Source of the DNA: Chthoniobacteraceae bacterium
GTDB lineage: Bacteria > Verrucomicrobiota > Verrucomicrobiia > Chthoniobacterales > Chthoniobacteraceae
DNA length: 58,236 bases
Assembly: GCA_947471505.1 (NCBI GenBank)
Contig: CANIWM010000032.1
Span: forward strand, 1 to 58,236
Direction: 5' to 3'
Shown piece after piece: positions 25,720 through 34,551 of this stretch. A program made the translations under genes and the position numbers. The notes below the pieces were generated by a model. The model saw nothing but the letters and a program-made list of their open reading frames with translations, was not told the origin of the DNA and ran no database searches. Within the stretch, counting starts at the first letter, position 1; the number at the start of each line of letters is the position of its first letter.

Positions 25720-27996
25720 ATGAACATGATCGCACGCTACTACAATTGGCTCCACGGACGCTGGCCCGCCGGGACGGTGGAAAAACTCCCCGTCTGCGGG
25801 ACCGACGGCGAAACAAACCTCCCCGGCGTGCGAATCGTCGGCGATCTCAGCGGGGTGCCGCTGCTGAAGTTTAGCTCGGATACAGGCGCGCGCGCTGTGC
25901 AGGCGTTCCTCGCAGAGCCGGACTTTCAGCGCGGCGGCGTGGATGCGAAGAGCGTGGACGTGGCGATCATCGGCGCGGGCGTGTCGGGCATCTCCGCTGC
26001 GATGGAGGCGATTCGTGCCGGGCTCAGTTATCGCATCTTCGAGGCGACGCAGGCATTTTCCACCGTGGCGAATTTCCCAAAAGGGAAGCCCATCTTCACG
26101 TATCCCACGGACATGACTCCGGCGGGCGGCATCCAGTATTCGGAGGCGGATTCGGTGAAGGAGGCGCTGCTAGAATCCATGGAGCGCCAGCGCCGCGAGG
26201 CCGGCGTGGAGGTCACGCCCGCCCGCATTGAGCGTGTGGAGAAATCGGGTGGCGAGCTTGTGCTGCATCACGGCGACGGAGCGACGACGCGCGCCCGCCG
26301 AGTGATCGTGGCCATCGGTCGCAGCGGCAATTTTCGCAAGATGGGCGTGCCCGGCGAGGAGTTGGATAAAGTGATGAACCGCCTCCACGATCCGAAAGAT
26401 TTCGCGGGCCGCGATGTGATGGTCGTCGGTGGCGGCGACAGCGCCGCAGAAGCCGCAATCGCCCTCGCTGCCAGCGGTGCCCGCGTGACGCTCGTCTATC
26501 GCGGCGCAGAGCTGAACCGGCCCAAGCCCGAGAACGTAGAGCGACTGCAAGCCGCTGGACTGCGCATCGCACTCAGCGCGGCCCCCACAGCGATAGACGC
26601 CGAAAGCGTGACGCTCCGAGTCGCGGGAGTGGAGGAGCGCGTGCCGAATGATTTCGTCTTCGCGATGATTGGCCGGGAAGCGCCGCTGGAGTTCTTCCGC
26701 CGCAGCGGGCTGAACATCGCGGGCGACCGTGGGCGCAAATGGTGGATCACCATCGCGCTGTCGTTCCTGTTCTTCGTCTGGCTCTATCATTGGAAAAAGG
26801 AGTTCTTCGCCGGCACGCCGATCGACGTGAACACGACCGCGCTCCACGCCCCGGCGGGCAGCGACACGACGACGTTCCTTTACACGCTGCGCGAGGCGGC
26901 CAGCTACCGGAGCTTTTGGTATTCTTCGACCTACGTTGCTATCGTGGCCATCTTCGGGCTGCGACGGGTGCGGCGACGCAAGACGCCCTACGTCAAACTG
27001 CAAACCACGAGCCTCGTGCTCATCGCCGCGATCCCGCTCTTTCTCCTGCCAGAGCTGATCCTGCCGTGGATGGGCCACAACGGCTTCTTCGCAGAAGGCG
27101 CGACGTTGCGCGGATTTGCCGACCAGTTCTTCGAGGTCGCGGATTGGAAACTCGCAAAGCTCCCCGAGGCCGACCGCGCTGCCGCCGCCGCGTTTGGCGC
27201 AGACCGTTCCTACTGGCGCGTCATCGGCTTCATCCTCGCGTGGCCGCTGCTCGTCGCGAATTGGTTCACGGATAAACCGATGTGGGGCTGGCTCATCGTC
27301 GGCTCCATCCAGACCTTCATCGTCATCCCGTGGCTCGTCCGGCGCTTTGGCAAAGGCGCGTATTGCGGCTGGATTTGCTCCTGCGGCGCACTGGCAGAAA
27401 CCCTCGGCGACACCCATCGCCACAAGATGCCGCACGGCGCAAAGTCCAACCGCTGGAACATGATCGGCCAAGCATTCCTCGCCTTCGCCGTGGTGCTCAT
27501 GGTCTTCCGCATCATCTCGTGGATTTTCCCCGCATCGCCCGCCGGAGCCATCTTTCACTTCTTTGAAAAGGGCGCACCGCTCGGCAGCGGATTGCCGCTC
27601 CTGAACTACGAGTATTTCGTGGACGTGCTGTGGTCGGGCATCATCGGCGTCGGCTTTTACTTTCATCTCTCGGGCCGCGTCTGGTGCCGGTTTGCGTGTC
27701 CGCTTGCCGCGCTCATGCACATCTACTCGCGGTTCGGGAAGTTCCGCATTTTCTCCGAAAAGAAGAAGTGCATCTCGTGCAACGTCTGCACCTCCGTCTG
27801 CCACCAGGGCATCGACGTGATGAGCTTTGCGAACAAAGGCAAAGCCATGGAAGACCCCGAGTGCGTGCGCTGCTCCGCGTGCGTGCAGCAGTGCCCCACG
27901 GGCGTCCTGTCGTTTGGTCGGATCGGCGAAGAAGGCATCCCCATCCTCGACAAACTGGCCGCTTCCCCGGTGAAGATGCGCGAGCACGCGAAGTGA
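25720..27996 (+). CDS. Flavoprotein reductase fused to NapH/NosR-like membrane ferredoxin module
   Basis: This 758-residue fusion begins with a thioredoxin-reductase-like flavoprotein. It has an FAD motif IIGAGVSG (83-90), an NAD(P)H motif VMVVGGGDSAAEAAIALA (233-250) and FVFAMIGREAPLEFF. No CxxC redox pair is present, as in YpdA-type reductases. From about residue 340 come several membrane segments, with cysteine motifs CGWICSCGALAE (near 548) and CRFACPLAALMH (near 657) as in NapH and NosR. Two 4Fe-4S clusters follow (CISCNVCTSVCHQ near 683 and CVRCSACVQQCP near 714). It probably moves electrons from NAD(P)H through iron-sulphur clusters at the membrane; the acceptor is unknown. The stop codon overlaps the next start (GTGA). 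Confidence 0.9.
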   Translation: MNMIARYYNWLHGRWPAGTVEKLPVCGTDGETNLPGVRIVGDLSGVPLLKFSSDTGARAVQAFLAEPDFQRGGVDAKSVDVAIIGAGVSGISAAMEAIRAGLSYRIFEATQAFSTVANFPKGKPIFTYPTDMTPAGGIQYSEADSVKEALLESMERQRREAGVEVTPARIERVEKSGGELVLHHGDGATTRARRVIVAIGRSGNFRKMGVPGEELDKVMNRLHDPKDFAGRDVMVVGGGDSAAEAAIALAASGARVTLVYRGAELNRPKPENVERLQAAGLRIALSAAPTAIDAESVTLRVAGVEERVPNDFVFAMIGREAPLEFFRRSGLNIAGDRGRKWWITIALSFLFFVWLYHWKKEFFAGTPIDVNTTALHAPAGSDTTTFLYTLREAASYRSFWYSSTYVAIVAIFGLRRVRRRKTPYVKLQTTSLVLIAAIPLFLLPELILPWMGHNGFFAEGATLRGFADQFFEVADWKLAKLPEADRAAAAAFGADRSYWRVIGFILAWPLLVANWFTDKPMWGWLIVGSIQTFIVIPWLVRRFGKGAYCGWICSCGALAETLGDTHRHKMPHGAKSNRWNMIGQAFLAFAVVLMVFRIISWIFPASPAGAIFHFFEKGAPLGSGLPLLNYEYFVDVLWSGIIGVGFYFHLSGRVWCRFACPLAALMHIYSRFGKFRIFSEKKKCISCNVCTSVCHQGIDVMSFANKGKAMEDPECVRCSACVQQCPTGVLSFGRIGEEGIPILDKLAASPVKMREHAK

Positions 27997-28739
27997 CCCC
28001 GCCGCTCGCGATCATCCTGCCCGCTTGCAACGAAGAGGCCGCGCTCGGCCTCGTCCTCGATGAACTCCTGCCCCACGCCCGGCAGCACGGCGCAGTCATC
28101 GCAGTCGGGCTCAACGATTGCACCGACCGCTCACGCGCTGTCGCGGAAGCGCGCGGCGTGCTCATCGGCGAGACGCCCACGCGCGGCTACGGCCAAGGCT
28201 GTCTCGTCGGCATCGACGCCATCCGCGCTGCGGGCATCGCGCCCGCCGCCTACATCTTCATGGCGGCAGATGGCGCGAACGACCCCGCCGAGCTGCCCTC
28301 GCTCATCGCCCCGTGGCGCAATGGCGCGCAACTCGTGCTCGGCCAGCGCACCAGCATGCCGGGAAATTGGCCGCAGCTCGGCTTGGCCCGTGCCGCGTTC
28401 AATGTCGCGCTCGGCATGTGGGCCGGGGTTCTCAGCGGCACGATGTATCGCGACCTCGGCCCCTTCCGCCTCATCGACGCCGCGCTCTTCGCCGCCATCC
28501 ACTCGCAGGAGACGACTTGGGGCTGGACCATCGAGCCGCAAGTCATAGCTCCGCGCCTCGGCGCACTCACCGTCGAAATTTCCGTCATTGAGCGCCCTCG
28601 CATCGCCGGGGAGCAAAAAGTGACCGGCGTTTCCCTCGCCCACACACTCCGCATCGGGCGAGAAATCATCCGTGCCGCGTGGCGCTGCCGCATCCGAGAA
28701 CTATCGCGCGCTCCGCAGTCGGGTCCCGCGACTTCCTGA
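27993..28739 (+). CDS. Family 2 glycosyltransferase
   Basis: The GTG start at 27993 overlaps the flavoprotein stop by four bases (GTGA), giving 248 residues. The GT2 fold is plain: LAIILPACNEEAALGLVLDE at the N-terminus, GYGQGCLVGIDAIRAAG, and the metal-site motif YIFMAADGANDPAELPSL. GTMYRDLGPFRLID and WGWTIEPQVIA follow. The arrangement resembles dolichol-phosphate or polyprenol-phosphate sugar transferases, but no C-terminal membrane segment is seen. Sugar and acceptor are unknown. Coupling to an electron-transfer fusion is unusual. Confidence 0.9.
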   Translation: MTPPLAIILPACNEEAALGLVLDELLPHARQHGAVIAVGLNDCTDRSRAVAEARGVLIGETPTRGYGQGCLVGIDAIRAAGIAPAAYIFMAADGANDPAELPSLIAPWRNGAQLVLGQRTSMPGNWPQLGLARAAFNVALGMWAGVLSGTMYRDLGPFRLIDAALFAAIHSQETTWGWTIEPQVIAPRLGALTVEISVIERPRIAGEQKVTGVSLAHTLRIGREIIRAAWRCRIRELSRAPQSGPATS

Positions 28740-28792
28740 GCGAAAGTTTAGAGAGGCACTCGGTAGTCTGACGGAATGGCTGGAGGAGTGGG

Positions 28793-29671
28793 CTACGGAG
28801 TGACGATCATTGTATTCGGGAGAAACGTCTTCAGCGCGCCGACGCTATCTTTCGCCAGCCCGGTGCAGCCGGAGAGGAATACTTCTCTCATCCTGGGGAG
28901 GTTCTTGAGGAAGTCCACATTCGTCACACCGGTGCAGCCGTTAAGGCAAACGCCGTACAGCGCCGTCAGATTCTTGAGCGCATCCACATTCTTAAGGCCC
29001 GTGCAGCCAGTGAGAACGACCCATTGCAGATCGGTGAGGTTCTTGACGGCATCGACATTTGTCAGCCCTGTGCCCCCTTCGAGCGTGACCCATTGCAGAG
29101 CACGGAGATCCGCCAGGAAGTCCGCATTCGTCAGCCCAGCGCAGTCGGTGAGAAAGAGGCGTTGCAGGGCCGTGAGGTTTTTGATGGCTTCGATGTTCGT
29201 CAGTCCAGTGCAACGGTCGAGAGTGACATCCGTTAGCCTTGGGAGGTTGTTGAAGGCATCGACATTGGTCAGCCCCGTGCAGCCGTAAATCCCAAGATTT
29301 TCCAGTCGGTTGAGGCGTTTCAGCGCGGAGAGGTCGTGCAACGTCGCAGCATCGTTGATGATCAGCGCCAGTGGATTCAGTCGATGGATGACGTCGAGGT
29401 GTTGCTCAAATCCCTTGCTCGTCGGGATCTTCACTTCTGTCACTCCATCCAGCCAGGTCTCTTTCTTAAACGCCGCCATCCAGTTCGCCCGGATCACTTT
29501 TCCAGGGTCGGTGTATTCTACGTCCCATCCGAGCGTCTTTGCCTGTGCGAGGGCAGCGCGGAATGTGGTTGCCCGCCATGTGCCGTAGCTCAGCGTGGCG
29601 ACGAGGAAGACGACAAGCCAGCGGTTGATTTGCCAGTTGCGGCGCGGCGGCGGCGGTGTGTCGGTGGTCAT
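28793..29671 (-). CDS. Membrane-anchored leucine-rich-repeat protein
   Basis: The 292-residue protein has an N-terminal membrane segment (NRWLVVFLVATLSYGTW) after a proline-rich start. The second half consists of about six leucine-rich repeats of 23 residues each, with the unit CTGLTNVDAFNNLPRLTDV and copies such as CTGLTNIEAIKNLTALQRL. Each repeat begins with a conserved Cys-Thr-Gly. The 69-base DNA repeats behind it are also clear. LRR proteins mostly bind other proteins, and the anchor suggests an outward-facing domain. Partner unknown. The start codon overlaps, by ATGA, the stop of a reading frame running through the upstream minisatellite. Confidence 0.9.
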   Translation of the reverse strand: MTTDTPPPPRRNWQINRWLVVFLVATLSYGTWRATTFRAALAQAKTLGWDVEYTDPGKVIRANWMAAFKKETWLDGVTEVKIPTSKGFEQHLDVIHRLNPLALIINDAATLHDLSALKRLNRLENLGIYGCTGLTNVDAFNNLPRLTDVTLDRCTGLTNIEAIKNLTALQRLFLTDCAGLTNADFLADLRALQWVTLEGGTGLTNVDAVKNLTDLQWVVLTGCTGLKNVDALKNLTALYGVCLNGCTGVTNVDFLKNLPRMREVFLSGCTGLAKDSVGALKTFLPNTMIVTP

Positions 29672-30291
29672 CTGCGGTTTCCCTTTCTTAACCGAAATGA
29701 CTCGGAGGAAGCAAAGAATGGATCGGATATATTATGGGTCCTTTCTGCTCCCGTAGAAATGGAGCGATTGATTGTCTCGATAACGAGCGGGCAGGCTGCA
29801 CCTCGCGAAATCCCAATGGTTTCTGGCCTTTCCGAGGCTCCGGGACGCTGATTGCTGATTCGTCCTTCCAGTAGGGAGGCTCCGGGACGCCAGTTACTGA
29901 TTGGTCCTTCCAGTAGGGAAGCTCCGGGACGGTGATTGCTGATTGGTCCTTCCAGTAGGGAGACTCCGGGACGCCAGTTGCTGATTCGTCCTTCCAGTAG
30001 GGAAGCTCCGGGACGCCAGTTGCTGATTCGTCCTTCCAGTAGGGAGGCTCCGGGACGCCAGTTACTGATTCGTCCTTCCAGTAGGGAAGCTCCGGGACGG
30101 CGATTGCTGATTTGTCCTTCCAGTAGGGAAGCTCCGGGACGGTAAATCCGATTAGGTTTTGCCGCCCCCGAGCCTCCTCCGAGGGAAAAACGAATCGGTT
30201 TTCCCGATGCCGAGCCTGCGGAGCCTCGCGCCACAATCGCGGGCGCAGATGGGGAGACTCCGGCATTGTCCCAGCGATTCCGATCTGTCAC
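29668..30291 (-). other. Open reading frame of 207 codons through a minisatellite, coding status doubtful
   Basis: This frame starts MTDRNRWDNAGVSPSAPAIV and ends ESFRLRKGNRR. Its middle is seven copies of a 14-residue unit (RPGASLLEGRISNW). Its stop codon overlaps the LRR gene start as ATGA, which is typical of coupled genes and argues for coding. Against this, the 42-base repeat is open in several frames on both strands. Its start codon lies only 12 bases from the divergent regulator start, which leaves no room for promoters. I lean toward non-coding. Confidence 0.25.
29838..30145. repeat. 42-bp tandem repeat array (minisatellite)
   Basis: The string CTCCGGGACG recurs exactly every 42 bases at 29838, 29880, 29922, 29964, 30006, 30048, 30090 and 30132. 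This gives seven full units plus a partial. Units share TTCCAGTAGGGA and differ by a few bases. There are no unique spacers. The array fills most of the 630-base space between the LRR gene and the regulator. Confidence 0.9.
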
Positions 30292-30302
30292 GGTCCGCGC
30301 TC

Positions 30303-30644
30303 ATGAGTGATAGCCTTTCTTTCCCGACCGTGCAGACCACCGTGAGAACCGTCAGCGCCGATACCGTTTTCGCGGTCCTGGGCGACCCGACCCGCAGGCG
30401 GCTTCTCCTCGCATTGGCCGACCGCAAGCCCCACCGCGCCAAAGCCCTCTCGACGATCTCCGGCAAGCGCTTCGACGCCACGCTCAAACACATCATCGCC
30501 CTCCGCGACGCTGGCTTCATCACCGCCGAATACGACCCCGCCGACGGACGCCGCCAACTCTACACCCTCTCTCCTTCCATAAAGATCACCGACACTCCCG
30601 AGGGACGGACGATGGATTTCGGCTATTGTGTGGTGCGGGTGTGA
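30303..30644 (+). CDS. Small winged-helix transcriptional regulator (ArsR-like)
   Basis: The ATG at 30303 gives 113 residues. The core is a winged-helix fold: VFAVLGDPTRRRLLLALADR, AKALSTISGKRFDATLKHII, LRDAGFITAEYDPADGRRQL and YTLSPS. The GDPTRRRLLLAL string is typical of ArsR-family repressors. No metal-binding cysteine set is seen, so it is not a classical arsenic or zinc sensor. Its last codons (VVRV and the TGA) lie inside the left arm of the palindromic element at 30637-30797. The C-terminus is therefore supplied by the repeat. Confidence 0.8.
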   Translation: MSDSLSFPTVQTTVRTVSADTVFAVLGDPTRRRLLLALADRKPHRAKALSTISGKRFDATLKHIIALRDAGFITAEYDPADGRRQLYTLSPSIKITDTPEGRTMDFGYCVVRV

Positions 30645-30797
30645 TTAAAAGTGGAACAGCGCAAAGCGTACAGTAGCCCGCGAGTCCCTTCGCGGCCCAA
30701 CACCATTCGCGAAGCGACACTTCTGTTTCGTGCGGCTTCGCCGTTTGTTTGTGCCGCGAAGGGACTCGCGGGCTACTTTCCACTTTTAATCACACCC
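30637..30797. repeat. Palindromic element, GTAGCCCGCGAG family, copy 1
   Basis: The outer arms GGGTGTGATTAAAAGTGGAA (30637-30656) and its perfect complement (30778-30797) enclose inner arms GTAGCCCGCGAGTCCCTTCG and their complement near 30752-30776. The inner 108 bases closely match 42041-42151. It lies between the regulator and the PVC dehydrogenase, and its left arm includes the regulator stop codon. A small further hairpin follows (CACACCCCGTGGTGCGGTGTG). Confidence 0.85.
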
Positions 30798-30859
30798 CGT
30801 GGTGCGGTGTGAGGGCGGCGAGCCTTGACACCATCCCCTTCCGAATCCCATCTGCTCCC

Positions 30860-33703
30860 ATGCTTCCGCTGAACTTCTTTTCGCACACACACTTCATCGC
30901 CCAAACGTTGGTGGCGCTCGCTTTTGGCACGGCGAGCAGCGGGGCTGCGGATGTCGCCGCGCAGATTTTCGAGGGCGAATCGCTGAAGGTCTTGAATCGC
31001 ACGGGCAACGCCGGGCCGCAGAGTCTGCGGCCGTACGGCGAGGGCGCGTGGAGCGGGAATGCGCATCTGTGGTGGACGGGAGCAAAGCCAGGCGATGTGC
31101 TGGAGCTGGCGCTGCCGGTGGCGGCGGATGGGATGTTTCGCATCGGCGCGGGATTTACGAAGGCGATTGATTACGGAGTGTTTGAGTTCTCGCTGGATGG
31201 CGTGAAGCTGGCGGGGCCGCTGGACTTTTTTAATAACGGCGTCGTCCACACCGGCACGCTCGCGCTCGGCGATGCGGTGAAGCTCACGGCGGGAGAGCAC
31301 CGGCTCGCAGTGAAGGTCACGGGGGCAAATGCGGCGGCGAAGAAGAGCTACATGCTGGGGCTGGACTATGTGGTGCTCGGTCGCGATGGGGCGAATATCA
31401 CGACGCTCGGGCCGAAGTTGGTCGCGGCCAATCCACCAAAGCGCGCAGCGGATGCGGGCTTGAAAACGGGCAACGCGGAGACGGCTGAGCCCAAGACTCC
31501 AGCCCAGCAACGGACGCAGTTCCGACTGCCGCCGGAGTTTGAAATCGAGCTGGTGTCGAGCGAGGAGCAGGGGCTGCCGAAGCCCGCGATGACGGTGTTC
31601 GACAGCGCGGGGCGGCTGTGGTCCGTCACGGACACGGAGTATCCGCACGATAACGATCCGAACTTCTGGAAGCTGCCGGGTAAGGACCGCGTGGTGATCT
31701 TCGACCACCCGACGGCGCGCAGTCCGCAGACGCCGCGGACATTTGCCGTGGGCATGACCATGCCGCTCTCCGTGCTCCCTTCGGGCAAAGGCGCGTATGT
31801 GGCGCAGGGGCCGGAGATTCTGTTCCTCGAAGACACGGACGGCGACGGCCGCGCGGACTCGCGGAAGGTGCTGCTGAGCGGGTTCGGCGTGCAGGATACG
31901 CACACGCTGCCGCATCAGCTCACGCGGATGCCGGGCGGTCGCATCGTGTATTCGCAAGGCGTGCTGAACAACGGGCGGGTGACGGATGCGGGCGGGCAAA
32001 AGGTGGACTTTCACAAGACGCTCGTCGCTACTTTCCGGCCCGATGGAACGGGGCACGAGATCATCGGCGCAGGGCTGAACAATATCTGGGCATGGGCGCT
32101 GTCTCGCGAAGGGCGCGTGTTTTTCCACGAGGCAAACGACTTCGGGTACAGCGTCGTTCCGTTCGAGGAGGATTCGTCTTATCCGAGCTTCATCGCCACG
32201 AAGTTGCGCCCGGATGCGCCGCTGCACCCGCCGACGGCGGAGGGGCTGAATCTCGGCGGCACGGGCTTTAGCGGCATGGCGATTTGCGATGACCGCGCGG
32301 GCTCGTTCCCTGCGCCGTGGCACGGGCTGATCTATGTGGCGAATCCGATCACTGGCAGTATCAACGCGGTGTCGATGGCGCAGGCGGAGAATGGCGTCTT
32401 CACATTTACCAAGCACGCCGACCTCGTGTCGTGCGGAGACCCGATGTTTCGCCCGGTGGCGATTACGTTCGGCCCCGATGGGTGCCTTTACATCACCGAC
32501 TGGTACAACCGCATCATCTCCCACAACGAAGTCGCCCGCGACCATCCCGCCCGCGACAAAACGAGAGGCCGCGTCTGGCGCGTGCGCCACAAGAGCCAGT
32601 CCGCGCGCACCGTGCCCGACCTCGCGCGTGTTCCGGTTGCAGAGCTTCCGCAGCACCTCGCCGCGGATAGCACGTGGGAGATGCGCGCCGCGTGGCAGGA
32701 GCTTGCAGCGCGTGGCGGGAAGGACCTCGCTCCCGCGATTCTCGCGCTCATTCGCAAGGCCGAGAGCGGCGACGATGTGCGCATCCACGCGCTGTGGGCG
32801 CTGGAGGACCTTGGGTATTTCGACGCCGCGCTGTGGAAGGAGCTGCTCGCCAGCAAGAACCCGAACGTCCGCCGGGAAGCCGTCCGCGCTTTATCCTCGC
32901 TGAAGGTTCCCGCGAACGATGCCTTTGCGCTGCTCCAGCCGTTGGCTGCGGAGACAGCGTGGACGGTGCGCTATGAAGTCCTCCGCTTCTTCCGCCGCGC
33001 CGCAGGGACGCCGGACCCCGCGCATCTCGCATGGCTGGCACGCTGGAGCGAAGGCCCCGCCGACACGCGCAAAGTGAACGGCTGGAACGGACCATTTCTC
33101 GCTCTCGGCGGTGCATACGAGCGGGCATTCCAGGATTTCCTTTTCACGCTCATCACGAAGAAAGGCCCGGCTGCAACGGTTGCCGACCCGCGCTTCGAGA
33201 CAGTGCTCGCCACGCAGCCCGCGCGCACCGCCGAGGAGACTGCCGCGCTTGCAAAACGGATCGCCGCAGTGAAGGCCGCCGTCGCCGGGGCAGGGGAGAG
33301 GACGCTGGATGAAGGCAAGCTGCTCGTGCAGACGATCTGCCTTTCCTGCCACGTCATCGGCGGCAAAGGCATCGCCCTCGCTCCGCCGCTCGATGGCTCC
33401 GCCGCACGCGACATCGACGCCATCATCACCGCCATCCTCGACCCCGATACTGCTGTGGAAAACGTCTTCCGTCTTTACCGGGTGGAGACGAAGGAAGGCG
33501 GGAAGTTCGAGGGCTTTAAAAAGAACGTCGATGCGAAGGAACTCACGCTCATGTCGATGGGCGGCACCGCGCAGGCCATCCCGGTCGCGAGCATCAAGGC
33601 CGCTGGCTATGTGCAGGGCAAGTCCGTCATGCCGCCATTCGGCGCAGGAATGACGGACCAGCAAGTTGCGGACATCGTGCGTTATTTGAAGACGGTGAAG
33701 TAG
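30860..33703 (+). CDS. PVC-type membrane-bound dehydrogenase with C-terminal cytochrome c
   Basis: The ATG at 30860 gives 947 residues with an N-terminal export region (FIAQTLVALAFGTASSGAAD). A carbohydrate-binding-like beta domain follows to about residue 210. The central beta-propeller (about 220-570) carries FRLPPEFEIELVSSEEQGLP, YVAQGPEILFLEDTDGDGRA and FGPDGCLYITDWYNRI, as in the family of planctomycete and verrucomicrobial membrane-bound dehydrogenases. HEAT-like repeats follow (about 590-700). The C-terminus is a c-type cytochrome with CLSCH near residue 830 and a probable Met ligand in SVMPPFGAGM. It likely oxidises a sugar-like substrate in the periplasm and passes electrons to the haem; the substrate is unknown. 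Confidence 0.9.
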   Translation: MLPLNFFSHTHFIAQTLVALAFGTASSGAADVAAQIFEGESLKVLNRTGNAGPQSLRPYGEGAWSGNAHLWWTGAKPGDVLELALPVAADGMFRIGAGFTKAIDYGVFEFSLDGVKLAGPLDFFNNGVVHTGTLALGDAVKLTAGEHRLAVKVTGANAAAKKSYMLGLDYVVLGRDGANITTLGPKLVAANPPKRAADAGLKTGNAETAEPKTPAQQRTQFRLPPEFEIELVSSEEQGLPKPAMTVFDSAGRLWSVTDTEYPHDNDPNFWKLPGKDRVVIFDHPTARSPQTPRTFAVGMTMPLSVLPSGKGAYVAQGPEILFLEDTDGDGRADSRKVLLSGFGVQDTHTLPHQLTRMPGGRIVYSQGVLNNGRVTDAGGQKVDFHKTLVATFRPDGTGHEIIGAGLNNIWAWALSREGRVFFHEANDFGYSVVPFEEDSSYPSFIATKLRPDAPLHPPTAEGLNLGGTGFSGMAICDDRAGSFPAPWHGLIYVANPITGSINAVSMAQAENGVFTFTKHADLVSCGDPMFRPVAITFGPDGCLYITDWYNRIISHNEVARDHPARDKTRGRVWRVRHKSQSARTVPDLARVPVAELPQHLAADSTWEMRAAWQELAARGGKDLAPAILALIRKAESGDDVRIHALWALEDLGYFDAALWKELLASKNPNVRREAVRALSSLKVPANDAFALLQPLAAETAWTVRYEVLRFFRRAAGTPDPAHLAWLARWSEGPADTRKVNGWNGPFLALGGAYERAFQDFLFTLITKKGPAATVADPRFETVLATQPARTAEETAALAKRIAAVKAAVAGAGERTLDEGKLLVQTICLSCHVIGGKGIALAPPLDGSAARDIDAIITAILDPDTAVENVFRLYRVETKEGGKFEGFKKNVDAKELTLMSMGGTAQAIPVASIKAAGYVQGKSVMPPFGAGMTDQQVADIVRYLKTVK

Positions 33704-33712
33704 CCCGCACGA

Positions 33713-34441
33713 TCAGGATGTGCGCCGATCCAGCCGCCATCCGACGAGGTAAAGGACCGCCGCCAACACCCACGGGACAGACATCGCCGCCCAGAGCGCA
33801 ATCGGGAAACCCGCCAGCACTTTTGCCACATCGCTAGGAGTCGCGCCGAGTTCCACTGGTACACCCATCCATCCCAGCAGACGTGGATCGTGGAAGATGA
33901 TGCCGCCTGCGACATGCCCGAGGATCGCGCCGCCGAGCCATACGATCCAGCGGTGCTTGGTCATCAGCGTGGAAATCAGCGAGCTTCCCCACACCACGAG
34001 CGGGATGGAGAGCAGCAGGCCAAACACCGTCAGCGTCATGTCGCCCTTCGCAATGTTTGCGATGGCCACGACGTTGTCCAAGCTCATCGTAACGTCTGCG
34101 ATGATGATCATCCCCACGGCCTGCTTGAGGGTCGAGGCATCCTTGACCTTGTCGTGTGAGTCCGACGAGCCCTGCGGCTTCACAAGATTCCAAGCGATCC
34201 ACAGCAGCAACGCGCCGCCGATGAGTTGCACGTAAGGAATCTTCAGCAGCCAGGCGATGATGGCGATAAAGAGCACCCGCAGGCCGACTGCGCCGCCCGT
34301 CCCGATCAGCCGTCCCCAGAATTGTTGCTTCGGCGCAAGGGAGCGAGTCGCCATGGCGATGACGAGCGCGTTGTCGCCTGCAAGGAGCAGGTCGGCGATG
34401 ACGATCTTGAAGAATTTACTGACGGTTTCGGGCTCAAACAT
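33713..34441 (-). CDS. TerC/YjbE-family integral membrane protein
   Basis: The ATG at 34441 gives 242 residues and about seven hydrophobic segments. Conserved acidic membrane motifs are ADLLLAGDNALVIAMATRSL and ADVTMSLDNVVAIANIAKGD, the two paired Asp-Asn signatures of TerC. LLKIPYVQLIGGALLLWIAW is also typical. Family members export manganese or other divalent ions, and some help load metal onto secreted enzymes. Which ion applies here is unknown. It converges with the PVC dehydrogenase and is divergent from the thioredoxin-fold gene, whose start is 111 bases away. Confidence 0.9.
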   Translation of the reverse strand: MFEPETVSKFFKIVIADLLLAGDNALVIAMATRSLAPKQQFWGRLIGTGGAVGLRVLFIAIIAWLLKIPYVQLIGGALLLWIAWNLVKPQGSSDSHDKVKDASTLKQAVGMIIIADVTMSLDNVVAIANIAKGDMTLTVFGLLLSIPLVVWGSSLISTLMTKHRWIVWLGGAILGHVAGGIIFHDPRLLGWMGVPVELGATPSDVAKVLAGFPIALWAAMSVPWVLAAVLYLVGWRLDRRTS

Positions 34442-34551
34442 AATTGGGCGCGGACCATTCCGCACCCCGCCAATTGTGGCAAGCGTAGATGCCTCAACTC
34501 CACAGGTGCAATTTCTCCACAGGCTGAGCAAAGTGCTGCACCGATACCTGC

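Noticed and set aside
26170-27987. 605-codon minus-strand frame
   Set aside because: It lies fully opposite the flavoprotein-ferredoxin gene, whose cofactor motifs are clear, and has the His/Arg/Glu-rich composition of a shadow frame.
29838-30145. Possible CRISPR array
   Set aside because: Units follow one another directly with a 42-base period and no unique spacers, and no cas gene is near.
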